Assembly: GCA_022574265.1 (NCBI GenBank)
Contig: JACZSI010000070.1
Span: 1-8,822, forward strand
Reading direction: 5' to 3'
From: Chloroflexota bacterium
GTDB lineage: Bacteria > Chloroflexota > Dehalococcoidia > Lucifugimonadales > Australimonadaceae
DNA length: 8,822 bases
Shown piece by piece: positions 7,792-8,822 of this stretch; position 1 is the first letter of the stretch; each line of letters begins with the position of its first letter. The notes under the pieces are model-generated. The model was not told the DNA's origin and did no database searches. It worked only from the letters and a program-made list of their open reading frames with translations. A program made the position numbers and the translations under genes.

Positions 7792-7810
7792 CCGTCCTTA
7801 CGCGGGACGG
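7792..7810 (+). terminator. Possible hairpin after the 112-residue gene
   Basis: CCGTCC (7792-7797) can pair with GGACGG (7805-7810) across a 7-nt loop, starting 11 bp after the stop codon. The position suits a terminator. The following sequence has no T-run, so a classical intrinsic terminator is not shown. Confidence 0.35.
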
Positions 7811-7889
7811 CTGCGGCGGGCTTGAACAAAACGGGCACTCCCGAACTAGCTGTCGCTTGTCTGCGAGCGGTTCGCCACGGCTAGAGGCC

Positions 7890-7905
7890 TGGTCGCAGGA
7901 GACCA
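7890..7905. repeat. Short inverted repeat in the intergenic region before the membrane microprotein
   Basis: TGGTC (7890-7894) and GACCA (7901-7905) form a 5-bp inverted repeat around GCAGGA. It lies about 20 bp before a weak -10-like TAAACT (7926-7931), so it could be an operator. It is short enough to be chance. The rest of the 180-bp gap holds nothing else I can support. Confidence 0.2.
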
Positions 7906-7925
7906 AGCAGATCACGGTTCCGGTG

Positions 7926-7931
7926 TAAACT
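7926..7931 (+). promoter_or_regulatory. Weak -10-like hexamer upstream of the microprotein and carbamoyltransferase pair
   Basis: TAAACT matches the -10 consensus at four of six positions within TGTAAACTGG, an AT-richer spot in the gap. No good -35 is seen. If used, transcription would start near 7938, which favours TTG 7962 over TTG 7941 as the start of the following gene. Confidence 0.25.
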
Positions 7932-7961
7932 GGACGTACCTTGCGAAGGACCGGTGTCCGG

Positions 7962-8195
7962 TTGAAGAGAGTCGCGCTCATCGTTTGGCGTGGTTGGTTG
8001 GGGTTTGCCGAGCTGTTCGGCAGGCTCATGTTTTTCTTGATCATGACGGTCCTCTACTTCACGCTGGTCACGATCATCGCGATCCCGCACCGACTCCTAT
8101 CAGACCCGCTCCAGCTGCGGGACCGCAATGAGTCCACATGGCACATACGGCCCGAGTCGGCTTCGGACCCATCATCGATGCAGAGGCAGTCGTAG
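7962..8195 (+). CDS. Small single-pass membrane protein next to a carbamoyltransferase
   Basis: This 77-residue protein has a basic N-terminus (KRVALIVWRGW), one hydrophobic helix at about 22-42 (LMFFLIMTVLYFTLVTIIAI), then PHRLLSDPLQLR, a Trp at 60 and a polar Ser-rich tail. It has no signal-peptidase site, so it is probably a membrane-anchored microprotein with a soluble C-terminal tail. The SDPL motif after the helix and the Trp further on resemble small membrane proteins I associate with carbamoyltransferase (NodU/TobZ-like) clusters; this is recollection, not a search result. TTG 7962 has AAGGA (7946-7950) 11 bp upstream. TTG 7941, in frame, would give 84 residues and cannot be excluded. 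Its TAG is followed at once by the GTG of the carbamoyltransferase, indicating tight translational coupling. Base composition around the helix is AT-richer than its neighbours. Confidence 0.7.
   Translation: MKRVALIVWRGWLGFAELFGRLMFFLIMTVLYFTLVTIIAIPHRLLSDPLQLRDRNESTWHIRPESASDPSSMQRQS
8182..8186 (+). promoter_or_regulatory. Shine-Dalgarno-like site for the carbamoyltransferase
   Basis: AGAGG ends nine bases before GTG 8196. It lies inside the last codons of the microprotein, so ribosomes finishing that gene would sit on it. It supports GTG 8196 as the start, as does the family match from the second residue on. Confidence 0.5.
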
Positions 8196-8822
8196 GTGCG
8201 GATCCTTGGCCTGTCGGCGTACTTCCACGATTCGGGCGCTGCGCTCGTTGTAGACGGCGAGCTCGTTGCCGCCGCTGAGGAAGAGCGGTTCACGCGCAAG
8301 AAGCACGACTACGATTTCCCGCATCGCGCCATCGAGTTCTGTTTGCAACGGAGCGGCATCGAGGCTGCGGAGCTTGACTACGTCGTCTTCTTCGAGAAGC
8401 CGTTCGTGAAGTTCGAGCGCCTGCTCCGAACCACCTTCTCGACCTGGCCGCTCTCGTGGCCACTCTTCCGCCAGAGCATGCGGAGCTGGCTGCTCGACAA
8501 GCTGTGGGTGAAGAGCGCCATCCTTCAGGAGCTGGAGGTGCCGCGCGACCGGATCCTCTTCGCCGAGCATCATCTTTCCCACGCTGCGAGCGCCTTCTTC
8601 TGCTCACCCTTCGACGAGGCGGCGATCATCACGCTGGACGGTGTCGGCGAGTGGGCAACCGCGACTATCGGCCACGGGAAGGGAAACCACATCGAGCTTT
8701 CGAGGGAGATGCGGTTCCCGCATTCGCTGGGGCTCCTGTACAGCACCTTCACCGCGCACCTAGGGTTCGAGGTCAACGAGGGCGAGTACAAAGTCATGGG
8801 CATGGCGCCGTATGGAGAGCCG
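8196..8822 (+). CDS. Carbamoyltransferase, NodU/CmcH/TobZ type (3' end truncated by window edge)
   Basis: The first 209 residues are visible; family members usually run to about 550-620, so roughly two-thirds is missing. These enzymes make carbamoyl-adenylate from carbamoyl phosphate and ATP and transfer the carbamoyl group to a hydroxyl of a sugar or natural product. The visible part is the Kae1-like ASKHA domain. It shows ILGLSAYFHDSGAALVVDG (3-21), EEERFTRKKHDYDFP (28-42), the metal-binding HxxxH as HHLSHAASAFF (125-135), the phosphate loop LDGVGEWATAT (147-157), and GLLYSTFTAHLGF with NEGEYKVMGMAPYGEP at 179-209. All expected motifs are present and no defect is seen. The GTG at 8196 abuts the stop of the small membrane protein in the same frame. 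The substrate is unknown. Polysaccharide decoration or a secondary metabolite is the likely setting, to be judged from the genes beyond the window. Confidence 0.95.
   Translation, partial: MRILGLSAYFHDSGAALVVDGELVAAAEEERFTRKKHDYDFPHRAIEFCLQRSGIEAAELDYVVFFEKPFVKFERLLRTTFSTWPLSWPLFRQSMRSWLLDKLWVKSAILQELEVPRDRILFAEHHLSHAASAFFCSPFDEAAIITLDGVGEWATATIGHGKGNHIELSREMRFPHSLGLLYSTFTAHLGFEVNEGEYKVMGMAPYGEP

Noticed and set aside
5906..7825. Long rightward open frame of 639 codons antisense to valS
   Set aside because: valS on the other strand has every family motif. The antisense frame is low-complexity Arg/Ala/Gly/Asp sequence typical of GC-rich shadow frames.
8193..8195. TAG between microprotein and carbamoyltransferase as a sequencing error or recoded codon joining them
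   Set aside because: The GTG after it starts exactly where the carbamoyltransferase family starts, and a Shine-Dalgarno-like AGAGG precedes it, so two genes is the simpler reading. Read-through is kept only as a speculative point in the findings.
1..8822. CRISPR arrays, tRNA or rRNA genes, insertion sequences and attachment sites
   Set aside because: No regularly spaced repeats, cloverleaf sequence, transposase or terminal repeats were seen on either strand. The gaps are too small for most of these.

Overview
This window reads as ordinary chromosomal DNA from a GC-rich bacterium, with most coding stretches around two-thirds G+C or higher. The SecA sequence carries an extra segment between the Walker A and Walker B regions and reads VDEVDN where VDEVDS is usual. 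ValRS is Thermus-like, with two cysteine pairs forming a probable zinc site. Together these suggest Chloroflexota, perhaps Dehalococcoidia. That placement rests on sequence resemblance only, and no database search was made.

Left half, plus strand: secA (5' end cut by the window edge) is followed after one base by a 233-residue protein of unknown function, so the two are very probably cotranscribed. This unit runs head-on into a leftward unit. The unknown gene and an MFS exporter gene on the minus strand share one CTAG, in which each strand supplies a TAG stop. A perfect 12-bp palindrome lies directly beside it.

Centre, minus strand: valS (valyl-tRNA synthetase, 886 aa) lies upstream of the MFS exporter, with 34 bp between them. 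A good sigma-70-type promoter (TTGACC, 18 bp, TAAAAT) lies just upstream of valS. It also decides the valS start, because the only upstream in-frame ATG overlaps the -10 element.

Right part, plus strand: a 112-residue protein with a probable ferredoxin-like alpha/beta fold is transcribed divergently from valS behind a strong Shine-Dalgarno sequence. After a 180-bp gap of somewhat lower GC come two genes. The first encodes a small protein with one membrane segment. The second, cut by the right edge, is a NodU/CmcH-type O-carbamoyltransferase. They abut exactly: the TAG of the first is followed at once, in the same frame, by the GTG of the second. This pair may open a polysaccharide or secondary-metabolite cluster lying beyond the window.

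The housekeeping genes (secA, valS) contain nothing surprising. The most interesting item is the membrane microprotein tied to the carbamoyltransferase. No RNA genes, insertion sequences, CRISPR arrays or clear U-tract terminators were seen.
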